Shown here: positions 21,251 through 29,393 of the stretch, one piece after another | How the letters are laid out: each line of letters begins with the position of its first letter | Numbering within the stretch: position 1 is the first letter of the stretch | NCBI GenBank assembly: GCA_002842215.1 | Contig: PHCC01000015.1 | Location: forward strand, 62,001-126,000 | Length of the DNA stretch: 64,000 bases | Direction of reading: 5' to 3' | Source of the DNA: Betaproteobacteria bacterium HGW-Betaproteobacteria-9 | Lineage (GTDB): Bacteria; Pseudomonadota; Gammaproteobacteria; Burkholderiales; Burkholderiaceae_C | The notes under the pieces: generated by a model | What the model saw: the letters and a program-made list of their open reading frames with translations, nothing else | What the model was told of the DNA's origin: nothing | Databases searched by the model: none | Made by a program: the position numbers and the translations under genes

Positions 21251-22816
21251 TCATTTTCGGACGAATTGGCGAAGTTTCAAACCGGCCACGGTCAGACTCA
21301 AGAAATAGATCAGGGCCGCGCCCACCACGCACAGGGCCAGCAGGCCCACACGCTGCAGCGCCTGGCCCTCAAAACCCAGCCAGTTGAAGCGCGCGGCAGA
21401 CCACATCAGGAACACGGACATCAGCGCGCTGGCGGCGACCACCTGCAGGGCAAAACGCGCCCAGCCAGGTGTGGGCGTGTAGGCCCCGCGGCGCAGCAGG
21501 CCGATCAGCAACCACAGCGCATTCACCATGGCGCCGATGCCGATGGCCAGCGCCAGCCCAGCGTGGGCGAGGTAGGGCACGAACAGCAGGTTCATCAGCT
21601 GGGTCAGCACCAGCACCACCACCGCGATCTTCACCGGCGTGCGGATGTCCTGGCGGGCGTAAAAACCGGGCGCCAGCACCTTGATGGCGATCAACCCGAT
21701 CAGGCCGGCACCGTAGCCCATCAGGGCACCGGTGGTCTGCTGCACGTCGGCCGCGGTGAAGGCACCGTAGTGGTAGAGCACGGCCACCAGCGGCTTGGCA
21801 AAGGTCAGCAGCGCCACCGCGCAGGGCACGGCCAGCAGCACCACCAGGCGCAGGCCCCAGTCGAGCAGGTGGCTGTAGCGCTGGGCATCGTCCGCCGCTT
21901 TGGCGGCCGCGAGCTGGGGCAGCAGCACCACGCCCAGCGCCACGCCCAGCATGGCGGTGGGAAATTCCATCAGGCGGTCGGCGTAGGTGAGCCAGCTCAC
22001 GCTGCCAGTCGCCAGGTGCGAAGCAATCTGGGTGTTGATCAGCAGCGAAATCTGCGCCACGCTCACGCCCAGTAGCGCGGGCAGCATCAGCGTGGTCACG
22101 CGGCGCGTGCCGGGGTGGTCCCAGGCGGTTTTCAGCGACGACCAGCGCAAACGGATGCGCGGCAACATGCCCAGCCGCAGCAAGACCGGGATCTGTACCC
22201 CCAGCTGCAGCGCGCCGCCCAGCAACACCCCGCCGGCCATGGCGTAGATCGGCGGGATGCCCATGCTTTTGAACCAGGGTGCGCCCCAGTACGCGGCCGA
22301 GATCATGGCCACGTTGAGCAGCACCGGCGTGGCCGCTGGCACGGCAAAGCGCTTCCAGGTGTTCAGGATGCCGGCCGACAGCGCCACGAACGACATGAAG
22401 GCGATGTAAGGAAACATCCAGCGTGTCATGAAGACGGCGGCCTCAAAGCCCTCCGGGCTCTGCTTCAGCCCGCTGGCCATGGCCCAGACCAGCGCCGGTG
22501 CCCCGGCCACACCCAGCACGCAAGTGGCGGTCAGCGCCCAGGCCAGCACGGTGGCGATCTGGTCCACCATCTGGCGGGTGGCGGCATCGCCCTCCTTTTC
22601 GCGCACACCGGCCAGCACGGGCACAAAAGCCTGGCTGAACGCGCCCTCGGCGAACAGCCGGCGCAGCAGGTTGGGAATGCGGAAAGCGACGTTGAACGCG
22701 TCGGTCAGGGCGCTGGCACCAAAAGTGGACGCCATCAGCAGTTCGCGCACCAGCCCGGTGATGCGTGAGGCCAGCGTCAGCAGGGAGACCAGGGAGGCGG
22801 ATTTGAACAGGGACAC
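21251..22816 (-). CDS. murJ: Lipid II flippase MurJ
   Basis: 521 residues with about 13-14 transmembrane helices, the MOP-superfamily flippase that exports lipid II for peptidoglycan synthesis. The N-terminus SLFKSASLVSLLTLASRITGLVRELLMASTFGAS is highly typical of betaproteobacterial MurJ, with the conserved Arg residues (RITGLVRE, FRIPNLLRRLFAEGAFSQAFVPV). I chose the GTG at 22816 because homologues begin exactly there; a GTG at 22840 would add eight residues. It is divergent from rpsT, another conserved arrangement. Confidence 0.96.
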   Translation of the reverse strand: MSLFKSASLVSLLTLASRITGLVRELLMASTFGASALTDAFNVAFRIPNLLRRLFAEGAFSQAFVPVLAGVREKEGDAATRQMVDQIATVLAWALTATCVLGVAGAPALVWAMASGLKQSPEGFEAAVFMTRWMFPYIAFMSFVALSAGILNTWKRFAVPAATPVLLNVAMISAAYWGAPWFKSMGIPPIYAMAGGVLLGGALQLGVQIPVLLRLGMLPRIRLRWSSLKTAWDHPGTRRVTTLMLPALLGVSVAQISLLINTQIASHLATGSVSWLTYADRLMEFPTAMLGVALGVVLLPQLAAAKAADDAQRYSHLLDWGLRLVVLLAVPCAVALLTFAKPLVAVLYHYGAFTAADVQQTTGALMGYGAGLIGLIAIKVLAPGFYARQDIRTPVKIAVVVLVLTQLMNLLFVPYLAHAGLALAIGIGAMVNALWLLIGLLRRGAYTPTPGWARFALQVVAASALMSVFLMWSAARFNWLGFEGQALQRVGLLALCVVGAALIYFLSLTVAGLKLRQFVRK

Positions 22817-22937
22817 GGGCGCCAGTGTAACCACGCGCACCCGACGCCCCGCGGAGACACTACCCAGGCTGGCGGCGCCATGCTAAAATTGCAGGCTTTG
22901 CTGGGCATCATCCCCAAACATCTGAAGGAAATTCACC

Positions 22938-23237
22938 ATGGCAACCAAGCCGAAGAAAAAGAACCCCCGCCTGGCATCTGGCCGCAAACGCGCCCGCCAG
23001 GACGTCAAACTGAACGCCGCCAACACCTCGCTGCGTTCCAAATACCGCACCGCCGTCAAGAACGTTGAAAAAGCCGTTCTGGCCGGCGACAAGACCAAGG
23101 CCACCGAACTCTTCTCCAAGATGCAAGGCGTTGTGGACATCATTGCCGACAAGGGCATCTTCCACAAAAACAAGGCCGCTCGCGACAAGAGCCGCCTGTC
23201 CGCCAAGGTCAAGGCACTGGCACTCGCCGCTGCCTGA
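22938..23237 (+). CDS. rpsT: 30S ribosomal protein S20
   Basis: 99 residues, Lys/Arg/Ala-rich all-helical protein that binds 16S rRNA. Sequence [37 protein letters not shown] and the [19 protein letters not shown] segment identify S20; it is a few residues longer than E. coli S20 (87). Initiated by an ATG at 22938 with ggaa upstream. Its own intrinsic terminator follows at 23329, so it is a single-gene unit. The promoter must lie in the 121-base gap to murJ, where gctaaaatt near 22882-22890 is a possible -10. Confidence 0.98.
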   Translation: MATKPKKKNPRLASGRKRARQDVKLNAANTSLRSKYRTAVKNVEKAVLAGDKTKATELFSKMQGVVDIIADKGIFHKNKAARDKSRLSAKVKALALAAA

Positions 23238-23328
23238 CCACCCACCGGCCTGATCCGTCAGGCCACCAGCCCGGACCCCTCGGGGTCTGCCGTTTGAAAC
23301 GGGTGCGCTGCCAGCAAAGAAAAGCAAG

Positions 23329-23350
23329 AACCGCCTTCGGGCGGTTTTTT
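23329..23350 (+). terminator. Intrinsic terminator of rpsT
   Basis: Stem AACCGCC/GGCGGTT with a TTCG tetraloop followed by TTTT, about 90 bases after the rpsT stop. It also faces the convergent DUF3579 gene. Confidence 0.92.
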
Positions 23351-23388
23351 GTTGCCTGTCCTTTTTCTAGAGACCTTGGCCAGGTGAT

Positions 23389-23715
23389 TCAGGGCTTCGC
23401 GGGAGGCTCTGGCAACACGCAGCCTTCGGCCACCTGCAGGTCGTTGTCGCGCGCAAAGTGCATGACGAAGTCCCAGGCCATGGGTTCGGCTTCGCGCAGA
23501 TCGGTGTGCACGATGACGACTTTCACGCCGTTCATCACCGTGGGCACACACCAGGGCGAATACGCGATGTGGCTGCCCTGCCGGACCACGCCGCCGCCGG
23601 GGCGGAACTGGCTCATCACGCCGGCCAGACGTTCGGCCCAGTCGCTGGGGCGAAAGGTGCGGCCACTGCGTGTGACGCCCTGGATGAACACTTGTTTGGC
23701 AGTCGGTGAAACCAT
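23389..23715 (-). CDS. DUF3579 domain-containing protein
   Basis: 108-residue protein of the DUF3579 family, found almost only in Burkholderiales-type genomes next to argD. Typical segments: QVFIQGVTRSGRTFRPSDWAERLAGVMSQF, YSPWCVPTVMNGVKVVIVHTDLREAEPMAWDFVMHFARDNDL. Function is not known. It is divergent from argD, with a 277-base gap containing a perfect palindrome (23807-23818) and an argD leader hairpin, so shared control is likely. Confidence 0.9.
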   Translation of the reverse strand: MVSPTAKQVFIQGVTRSGRTFRPSDWAERLAGVMSQFRPGGGVVRQGSHIAYSPWCVPTVMNGVKVVIVHTDLREAEPMAWDFVMHFARDNDLQVAEGCVLPEPPAKP

Positions 23716-23806
23716 CGGGGAAGCCTTCGGATGGAGGGCCCTGGAAGGGACGCATGGCCACCGCCAAACCGAGGATCGCTGGTCGGGGTGGATGACAGGT
23801 ATTCTA

Positions 23807-23818
23807 TCTTATATAAGA
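23807..23818. promoter_or_regulatory. TCTTATATAAGA palindrome, copy 1
   Basis: Perfect 12-base palindrome in the gap between DUF3579 (minus) and argD (plus), in an AT-rich patch of a GC-rich genome. The identical 12 bases recur at 59883-59894 between mdh and a GntR gene. It is a candidate binding site for that GntR protein or another shared regulator. Confidence 0.6.
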
Positions 23819-23938
23819 CCTGAAATCAGGGATAACCCGGGGCTCTGGTCGGTTGAGCACAGGCTGCCACGGCTTCATGACAGCGATGCGGAACAAGCAA
23901 TGATGATGCCCGCTCCTGCCTCTAAAATCGCTTTTCAA

Positions 23939-23960
23939 CGGCTCAACCTTCGTTGAGCCG
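23939..23960 (+). promoter_or_regulatory. Leader hairpin upstream of argD
   Basis: CGGCTCAAC pairs perfectly with GTTGAGCCG around a CTTC loop, followed by ctttcttttgg, 32 bases before the argD start. A taaaat hexamer at 23923-23928 just upstream could be the -10 of the argD promoter, which would put this stem at the very 5' end of the transcript. It may stabilise the transcript, act as an attenuator, or terminate upstream transcription. Confidence 0.45.
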
Positions 23961-23992
23961 CTTTCTTTTGGCCCTTCCCACCGGAGTCCCGC

Positions 23993-25201
23993 ATGAATGC
24001 CGCCGCCACCGCCGTCCCCTCGTCGCCCCACGTGATGAACACCTACGGCCGCCTGCCGATCGCGATGTCGCATGGCCGAGGCTGCCGCGTCTGGGACGTG
24101 AATGGCAAGGAATACCTGGACGCGCTGGCGGGCATCGCCGTCAACACGCTGGGCCACGCCCACCCCAAACTGGTGCCCGCGCTGCAGGACCAGGTGGCCA
24201 AGCTGATCCACTCCAGCAACTACTACCATGTGCCCAACCAGGAAGTGCTGGCCCGGATGCTGGTGGAACGTTCGGGCATGAGCAACGTGTTCTTCTGCAG
24301 CACCGGCCTGGAAGCCAACGAAGCCGCACTGAAGCTGGCGCGCAAGTACGGCCACGACAAGGGCATTCAGCGCCCGGAAATCGTGGTCTACGAAAAGGCC
24401 TTTCACGGCCGCAGCATCGCCACGCTCTCGGCCACCGGCAACCCCAAGGTGCAGGCCGGCTTCGGCCCGCTGGTCGAAGGCTTCATCCGCGTGCCGCTCA
24501 ACGACATCGAAGCCCTGAAGAAAGCCACCGTGGGCAACCCCAACGTGGTGGCGGTGTTCTTTGAAACCATCCAGGGCGAAGGCGGCATCAACCCGATGCG
24601 CGCGCAGTACCTGCAAGAAGTGCGCGCGCTGTGCGACGCGCAGGACTGGCTGCTGATGATCGACGAGGTGCAGTGCGGCATGGGCCGCACCGGCAAGTGG
24701 TTTGCGCACCAGTGGGCCGGTATCCAGCCGGACGTGATGCCGCTGGCCAAGGGCCTGGGCTCGGGCGTGCCGATCGGCGCGGTGGTGGCCGGCCCCAAGG
24801 CGGCGAACATCTTTCAGCCGGGCAACCACGGCACCACCTTCGGCGGCAACCCGCTGGCCATGCGCGCCGGGGTGGAAACCATCCGCATCATGGAAGAAGA
24901 GGGCCTGCTGGAAAACGCGGCCACCGTGGGCGCGCACCTGCGCGGCCGGCTCGAAGCCGCCCTGCTCGGCAAGCCCGGCGTGAAAGACATCCGCGGCCAG
25001 GGCCTGATGATCGGCATTGAGCTGGACAAACCCTGCGGCGTGATCACCCAGCGCGCGGCCGACGCCGGCCTGCTGCTCTCGGTCACGGCCGACAGCGTGA
25101 TCCGTCTGGTGCCGCCGCTGATCATGACCGCCGCCGAGGCCGACGAAGTCGCGGCCATCCTGTTGCCGATCATTGTTTCTTTCCTGGCAGAAAACGCATG
25201 A
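23993..25201 (+). CDS. argD: Acetylornithine aminotransferase
   Basis: 402 residues, class III PLP aminotransferase making N-acetylornithine in arginine synthesis (and often succinyl-diaminopimelate). Visible: VWDVNGKEYLDALAGIAVNTLGHAHP, CSTGLEANEAALKLARKYG, EKAFHGRSIATLSATGN, the cofactor Asp224 in LLMIDEVQCGMGRTG, and the PLP lysine Lys253 in LAKGLGSGVPIGAV. The ATG at 23993 follows an ccggagtcccgc ribosome-binding region. Its stop overlaps the argF start (ATGA at 25198-25201), so the two enzymes are translationally coupled. Confidence 0.96.
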   Translation: MNAAATAVPSSPHVMNTYGRLPIAMSHGRGCRVWDVNGKEYLDALAGIAVNTLGHAHPKLVPALQDQVAKLIHSSNYYHVPNQEVLARMLVERSGMSNVFFCSTGLEANEAALKLARKYGHDKGIQRPEIVVYEKAFHGRSIATLSATGNPKVQAGFGPLVEGFIRVPLNDIEALKKATVGNPNVVAVFFETIQGEGGINPMRAQYLQEVRALCDAQDWLLMIDEVQCGMGRTGKWFAHQWAGIQPDVMPLAKGLGSGVPIGAVVAGPKAANIFQPGNHGTTFGGNPLAMRAGVETIRIMEEEGLLENAATVGAHLRGRLEAALLGKPGVKDIRGQGLMIGIELDKPCGVITQRAADAGLLLSVTADSVIRLVPPLIMTAAEADEVAAILLPIIVSFLAENA

Positions 25202-26145
25202 ACCTCCGCCACTACCTCCAGTTCAAGGACCTGAGCGCCGACGAGTACGGCTACCTGCTGGCCCGCGCGGCCTTCATCAAGGCCAAGTTCAAGGCCGTCG
25301 AGAAGTACCAGCCCTTTGCCGACCCAGACCGCACCCTGGCCATGATTTTCGAGAAGGCCAGCACGCGCACCCGCGTGAGCTTTGAAGCCGGCATGTACCA
25401 GATGGGCGGCTCGGTGGTGCACCTGACCACGGGCGACAGCCAGCTCGGCCGCGCAGAGCCTATCGAGGACAGCGCGCGCGTGATCAGCCGCATGGTCGAC
25501 CTGGTGATGATCCGCACCTTCGGCCAGGACAAGCTGGAGAAGTTCGCTCAGTACTCGCGCGTGCCGGTGATCAACGGCCTGACCAACGAGTTCCACCCCT
25601 GCCAGATCCTGGCCGACCTGTTCACGATGGTCGAGCACCGGGCGGCCGCCAGCGGCAACCCGCTGGACGCCATCAAGGGCAAGGTCGTGGCTTGGGTGGG
25701 TGACGGCAACAACATGGCCAACACCTGGCTGCAGGCGGCCGAGCTGCTGGGCTTCACCGTGCATGTGAGCACGCCCAGCGGCTACGAAGTCGACCCGAAG
25801 CTCGCCGGTGTCTCCAACCCCGCTTGCTACAAGGTGTTCAAGGACCCGAAGGAAGCTTGCAAAGGCGCCGATCTGGTGACCACCGACGTCTGGACCAGCA
25901 TGGGCTATGAAGCCGAGAACGAAGTGCGCCGCACAGCGTTCAAGCAATGGTGCGTGGACGAAGCCATGATGGCCGTGGCCCAACCCGACGCGCTCTTCAT
26001 GCACTGCCTGCCCGCGCACCGCGGCGAAGAGGTGAGCGCCGAAGTGATCGACGGCCCGCAATCGGTCGTCTGGGACGAAGCCGAGAACCGCATGCATGTG
26101 CAAAAAGCGCTGATGGAATACCTGTTGCTGGGGCGCCTGGCCTGA
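25198..26145 (+). CDS. argF: Ornithine carbamoyltransferase
   Basis: 315 residues, forming citrulline from ornithine and carbamoyl phosphate in the cytosol. Signature FEKASTRTRVSFEAGMYQMGG (carbamoyl phosphate loop), HPCQILADLFTM, VAWVGDGNNMANTWLQAAELLGF and FMHCLPAHRGEEV with the catalytic Cys are all present. It overlaps argD by four bases. Downstream, its stop overlaps an ATG as TGATG at 26143-26147, starting a chain of mini reading frames that leads through a family B repeat to the YkgJ-type gene. Confidence 0.97.
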   Translation: MNLRHYLQFKDLSADEYGYLLARAAFIKAKFKAVEKYQPFADPDRTLAMIFEKASTRTRVSFEAGMYQMGGSVVHLTTGDSQLGRAEPIEDSARVISRMVDLVMIRTFGQDKLEKFAQYSRVPVINGLTNEFHPCQILADLFTMVEHRAAASGNPLDAIKGKVVAWVGDGNNMANTWLQAAELLGFTVHVSTPSGYEVDPKLAGVSNPACYKVFKDPKEACKGADLVTTDVWTSMGYEAENEVRRTAFKQWCVDEAMMAVAQPDALFMHCLPAHRGEEVSAEVIDGPQSVVWDEAENRMHVQKALMEYLLLGRLA

Positions 26146-26182
26146 TGCGCCGGGTCAGCGCGGCGCGGCCATGAGCGCCACC

Positions 26183-26240
26183 CGGCCGCTCCGAAGGCGC
26201 TCAGCCCCGTCGTGCACGGCACGGAGGGTGGTCCCGTGAG
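26183..26240 (+). repeat. Start-site repeat (family B) before the YkgJ-type gene
   Basis: Begins cggccgctccgaaggcgctc, continues agccccgtcgtgcacggcacggagggtggtccc and ends gtgag. It matches the minus-strand repeat at 5339-5400 over almost its whole length. It provides ggaggg and the GTG start used by the next gene. A frame of 22 codons plus stop (26171-26239) runs through it and ends in the GTGA overlap with that start. Confidence 0.85.
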
Positions 26241-26544
26241 CGCCTGCACCAGCTGCGGCGCCTGCTGCGCGAGCTTTCGCGTGGACTTCTCGGTCCATGA
26301 AACGCAGTCCGAAGGGGGCAGCGTGCCCGACGGTCTGTGGGTCCCCGTCAACGATGCCATCAGCCGCATGCGCGGCACCGACCACGGGCAACCCCGTTGC
26401 GCCGCGTTCTCGGGTCGCATCGGCGAACGAGCCACCTGCGGCATCTACGAGTGGCGGCCGAACCCCTGCCGCGAATTCGAAGAAGGCAGCGACGCCTGCG
26501 GCCAGGCGCGCCGCCGTCACGGTCTGCCAGTGCTGGCGGGCTGA
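26236..26544 (+). CDS. YkgJ family cysteine-cluster protein
   Basis: 102 residues. The eight-Cys pattern of the YkgJ family (putative zinc- or iron-chelating domain) is visible: ACTSCGACCASFRV at the N-terminus, PRCAAF, ATCGIYEWRPNPCREF and DACG. The metal and function are unproven. I chose the GTG at 26236 because ggaggg lies at 26223-26228 within the repeat and the first Cys motif begins at once; an ATG at 26212 in frame adds eight repeat-encoded residues. It is 90 bases downstream of argF. Confidence 0.88.
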   Translation: MSACTSCGACCASFRVDFSVHETQSEGGSVPDGLWVPVNDAISRMRGTDHGQPRCAAFSGRIGERATCGIYEWRPNPCREFEEGSDACGQARRRHGLPVLAG

Positions 26545-26564
26545 ATCACCCGCGTTGGCCCGGT

Positions 26565-27200
26565 TCACGCCAGCGAGGCCAGCAGCAACGCAGCGAAACA
26601 CACGAACAGAACCGCGCTGGCGCGACCGAGCAGCCGGGTGGCGGTATCGGAGGTGAGCCAGGGCCGGGCCCGGGTGGCGACCGCCGCCAGCGAACCGTGA
26701 ACGAGCAGCAGCACCAAGGCATAGGCCGCTATGGCGCCCGCCGTGCGCCAGACAGACAGGGTCTGTGACGGCCCGTCCACCGCCACCTGGGGCAGGACCG
26801 TCAGGAAAAAGAGGATGGGCTTGGGGTTGCTGGTCTGCAGCCAGAAACCCTTCCCCAGCAGGGGGGTGGCCAGCCAGGTGCTATCTCCGTCGGCCCGCGG
26901 CGCCGGCCCACCCACCGAACGGTGGCGGCTCCAGGCCCCATGGGCCAGGTACAACAGGTAGGCGGCGCCCGCCACCTTGAGCGCTGCAAACAGCAGCGCG
27001 TGCGCGCTCACCAGCACGCCCAGGCCCAGGACCGACAACGAGGCCATCAGCGCCGCACCCAGGGCCAGGCCACAGACACCGTGCATGGCCACGCGCCAGC
27101 CCCGTGCCAACGCGTTGTCCAGCGTCATCAGCAGGCCGGGGCCCGGGCTGATCACGGTCAGCACCACCATCACCAGATACAACCCATCGATGTCCCGCAT
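26565..27200 (-). CDS. LysE/RhtB family amino acid exporter
   Basis: 211 residues with six hydrophobic segments. The N-terminal half has the family signature SPGPGLLMTLDNALARGWRVAMHGVCGLALGA and AAYLLYLAHGAW; the middle has LLGKGFWLQTSNPKPILFFLTVLPQ. These proteins export amino acids or related compounds through the inner membrane. It is divergent from a LysR-type gene with a palindromic site between them, the usual arrangement in which the LysR protein activates the exporter. Substrate unknown. The ATG at 27200 was chosen because the first membrane helix starts 8 residues in. Confidence 0.9.
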   Translation of the reverse strand: MRDIDGLYLVMVVLTVISPGPGLLMTLDNALARGWRVAMHGVCGLALGAALMASLSVLGLGVLVSAHALLFAALKVAGAAYLLYLAHGAWSRHRSVGGPAPRADGDSTWLATPLLGKGFWLQTSNPKPILFFLTVLPQVAVDGPSQTLSVWRTAGAIAAYALVLLLVHGSLAAVATRARPWLTSDTATRLLGRASAVLFVCFAALLLASLA

Positions 27201-27274
27201 GTCCTGTGCCTTCCGCAGATGCAGCGAGTGTGGCCAGCCTCTGCCCCAGTGGCAAACCACTTTTGTGCGATCAT

Positions 27275-27295
27275 GTGTTGAGTTTTCATCAACAC
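27275..27295. promoter_or_regulatory. Inverted repeat, LysR-type operator candidate
   Basis: GTGTTGA and TCAACAC are exact 7-base arms separated by gttttca, in the 104-base gap between the divergent LysE and LysR genes. It ends 9 bases before the LysR start. Inverted repeats with T-N11-A spacing are typical LysR sites. Confidence 0.7.
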
Positions 27296-27304
27296 CAGAT
27301 CCCC

Positions 27305-28195
27305 ATGGCCTCCACACCGCTGCACGCGCTGCAGGTGTTCGTCGAAGTCGCGCGGCGGGGCGGCATACGGCCCGCCGCCGAATCGCTCAGCGTCACGCCC
27401 GGCGCCGTCAGCCGCCAGATCAAAGCCCTTGAAGAACACCTGGGGCGAAGCCTGCTCGAACGCCAGCCCGGCAGCATGGCCCGACTCACACGCGATGGCG
27501 AACAGCTGCTCCACCGCAGTCGCGGCCACATGGACGGGCTGCAGCAGATCCTGTCGACCCCCGCCACAGGCCGGCGTGCGCGGGCCGTGGTGGTCAACAC
27601 CAGCGTCACGCTGGCCATGCACTGGCTGATTCCGCAACTGCCCCGGCTGCAGCAGCGCCACCCGGGTTTGCGGGTTGAAGTGCAAACCGACGACGGCCCG
27701 GCCGATGGATCGCTGCCGGTCGACGTGTTCCTGCGGCGTGATCGCGCGGAGCTGGCTGGCCTGCGGGCCGAGCCCTTCCTGACGGAGTACGCGGCGCTGG
27801 TGGTCAGCCCGAAGGCATGGCCCATGGACCGCCCCTGGGATGGCACTGCCCTGCGGCGCACGCCCCGCATTGCCGCGCGCTCACGCGCGGACCTGTGGCC
27901 CGCCTGGTGCGCAGATCAAGGCCTGGACGAAGCCACTTTGCTCCCCGCCCAGACCTTCGACAACACCATCCTGGTCATACAGGCGGTGGTGCAAGGCCTG
28001 GGCGTGGGCGTGCTGCCCCTGCCCTTCGTGGCCGACATGCTGGCGGCCAAGACCCTCAGGCAGTTGGCCGCCCCGCTGGTGCCGACCGGCAGCTACGCCT
28101 ATGCCGTGCGGACCGGGCGCGAAGCCGCGCGTGTGACCGCTTTCACCGACTGGCTGAAAAGCACCGGGCACACCGACCAGACGGCCCCGCCCTGA
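27305..28195 (+). CDS. LysR-family transcriptional regulator
   Basis: 296 residues. N-terminal wHTH (about 1-65: LHALQVFVEVARRGGIRPAAESLSVTPGAVSRQIKALEEHLGRSLLER) and a periplasmic-binding-like effector domain (about 90-290) ending VVQGLGVGVLPLPFVADML. The architecture resembles GcvA-type LysR members. It probably regulates the divergent LysE-type exporter via the inverted repeat at 27275-27295. The ATG at 27305 immediately follows the repeat; no strong ribosome-binding site is visible. Confidence 0.92.
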   Translation: MASTPLHALQVFVEVARRGGIRPAAESLSVTPGAVSRQIKALEEHLGRSLLERQPGSMARLTRDGEQLLHRSRGHMDGLQQILSTPATGRRARAVVVNTSVTLAMHWLIPQLPRLQQRHPGLRVEVQTDDGPADGSLPVDVFLRRDRAELAGLRAEPFLTEYAALVVSPKAWPMDRPWDGTALRRTPRIAARSRADLWPAWCADQGLDEATLLPAQTFDNTILVIQAVVQGLGVGVLPLPFVADMLAAKTLRQLAAPLVPTGSYAYAVRTGREAARVTAFTDWLKSTGHTDQTAPP

Positions 28196-28214
28196 CCTCC
28201 CATTGACGAACCCC

Positions 28215-29210
28215 ATGCAAGCCCTGCTCGACACCATCGCCACGATAGCCATGCCCACCGATGCCCAGCGCCTCTTCCACGGTCGTGGTGGCCTGCACCC
28301 CGGCAGCGAAGCCTGGACGCTGGATGCGTACCCGCCGGTGTGGGTGCTGACCAAATTTGGAGAGGCCAGCGACGAAGAACTGGCCACGGTGTCGGCCGCG
28401 CTCGCCGTGCGCCACGAACAGATCGCACCCGGTGAGCCGCTGAACTGGGTGTTCCAGAGCCGGCACGAAGGTCGCAGCGAAACCCGGCTGATGGCCGGCA
28501 GCGTGCCCGAGCCGCACGTGGTGAGCGAACGCGGTGCGCGCTACCGGGTGCACGTGCTCAAAGGGCAGAACCACGGCCTGTTCCTCGACATGGCCGAAGG
28601 GCGCCAGTGGGTGCGCGAACACGCCGCGGGCGCCAAGGTGCTCAACCTGTTTGCCTACACCTGCGCCTTCTCGGTGGCGGCGCTGCAGGGCGGCGCGAAG
28701 CAGGTGGTGAACGTGGACATGAGCGCCGGAGCCATCGCTCTCGGGCAACAGAACCACGCGCTCAACGGGCTGCAGGCTGGCGCCAGCTTCCTGGCCCACG
28801 ACATCTTCAAGACCTGGGGCAAGCTCACGCGATCCGGGCCCTACCACCTCATCGTCGTGGACCCGCCGAGCTACCAGAAGGGCAGCTTCATCGCCACCAA
28901 AGACTACGCCCGCCTCATGCGCCGCCTGCCGGACCTGCTGCGCCCCGATGGCGAGGTGCTGCTGTGTCTCAACGCACCCGAGCTGGACACCGCATTCCTG
29001 CAAGACCAGATGCGCGAAGTGGCACCCGAACTGGTGTTCGTTGAACGCCTGCCCAACCCGGCCAGCTTCGCCGATGCGTCGCCCGAGCGCGCCCTCAAGG
29101 TGCTGCGCTACCGGGCGCCCGGGCTGGATGCGCCCCGTGCTCAGACCCGGGGTTTGCCGGACGGACAACCCGAACAGGCCGAGCAGGCACCACAAGCGCC
29201 CGTCGGCTGA
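28215..29210 (+). CDS. Class I SAM-dependent methyltransferase (RlmI/RlmL-like, rRNA type)
   Basis: 331 residues. The Rossmann methyltransferase core shows FLDMAEGRQWVREHAAGAKVLNLFAYTCAFSVAALQGGA (motif I) and VVNVDMS, then LIVVDPPSYQKGSFIATKDY (motif IV), a pattern of RNA cytosine or guanine methyltransferases of the RlmI/RlmL-C group. The exact target is not deducible. The last 25 residues are Gln/Pro-rich and lie antisense to a Cys-rich gene on the other strand: the two coding regions overlap by 70 bases tail to tail (29141-29210). The ATG at 28215 is preferred over an in-frame TTG at 28203. Confidence 0.85.
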   Translation: MQALLDTIATIAMPTDAQRLFHGRGGLHPGSEAWTLDAYPPVWVLTKFGEASDEELATVSAALAVRHEQIAPGEPLNWVFQSRHEGRSETRLMAGSVPEPHVVSERGARYRVHVLKGQNHGLFLDMAEGRQWVREHAAGAKVLNLFAYTCAFSVAALQGGAKQVVNVDMSAGAIALGQQNHALNGLQAGASFLAHDIFKTWGKLTRSGPYHLIVVDPPSYQKGSFIATKDYARLMRRLPDLLRPDGEVLLCLNAPELDTAFLQDQMREVAPELVFVERLPNPASFADASPERALKVLRYRAPGLDAPRAQTRGLPDGQPEQAEQAPQAPVG

Positions 29211-29332
29211 GTGTTGTCCCCGCGGGCCTCCCCCGCTGGGTCCCGTTGCAGCCAGCGCCGCAGGCTGGGCCGCAGCACATACCCCAGCGCCACCAGCACA
29301 CACAAGCCGACGATGAAGCCTTGAACGCTCAC
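29141..29332 (-). CDS. FeoB-associated Cys-rich membrane protein
   Basis: 63 residues: a GTG start at 29332, one N-terminal membrane segment (VQGFIVGLCVLVALGYVL), a short basic stretch and a Cys-rich C-terminus CGACSACSGCPSG. Small proteins of this design commonly follow feoB and are thought to assist ferrous iron transport. It is 62 bases downstream of feoB on the same strand, and its ribosome-binding site is supplied by a family B repeat (gcggagg before the GTG). Its 3' third is antisense to the end of the methyltransferase gene. Confidence 0.75.
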   Translation of the reverse strand: MSVQGFIVGLCVLVALGYVLRPSLRRWLQRDPAGEARGDNTQPTGACGACSACSGCPSGKPRV

Positions 29333-29384
29333 GGTGTAACCTCCGCGCTCCGTGCTGCGTCGCGAGCCCCCTTCGGAACGGCCG
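29329..29384 (-). repeat. Start-site repeat (family B) between feoB and its Cys-rich partner
   Basis: On the minus strand: cggccgttccgaaggggg, then ctcgcgacgcagcacggagcgcggagg, ending gttacaccgtgag. The first 15 bases equal those of the copy at 5339-5400 and the gcagcacggag block is shared; the middle is changed and one base shorter. A frame of 22 codons plus stop (29397 to 29329) overlaps the feoB stop as ATGA and ends in GTGA at the next start. Confidence 0.78.
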
Positions 29385-29393
29385 AGCGGTGGC

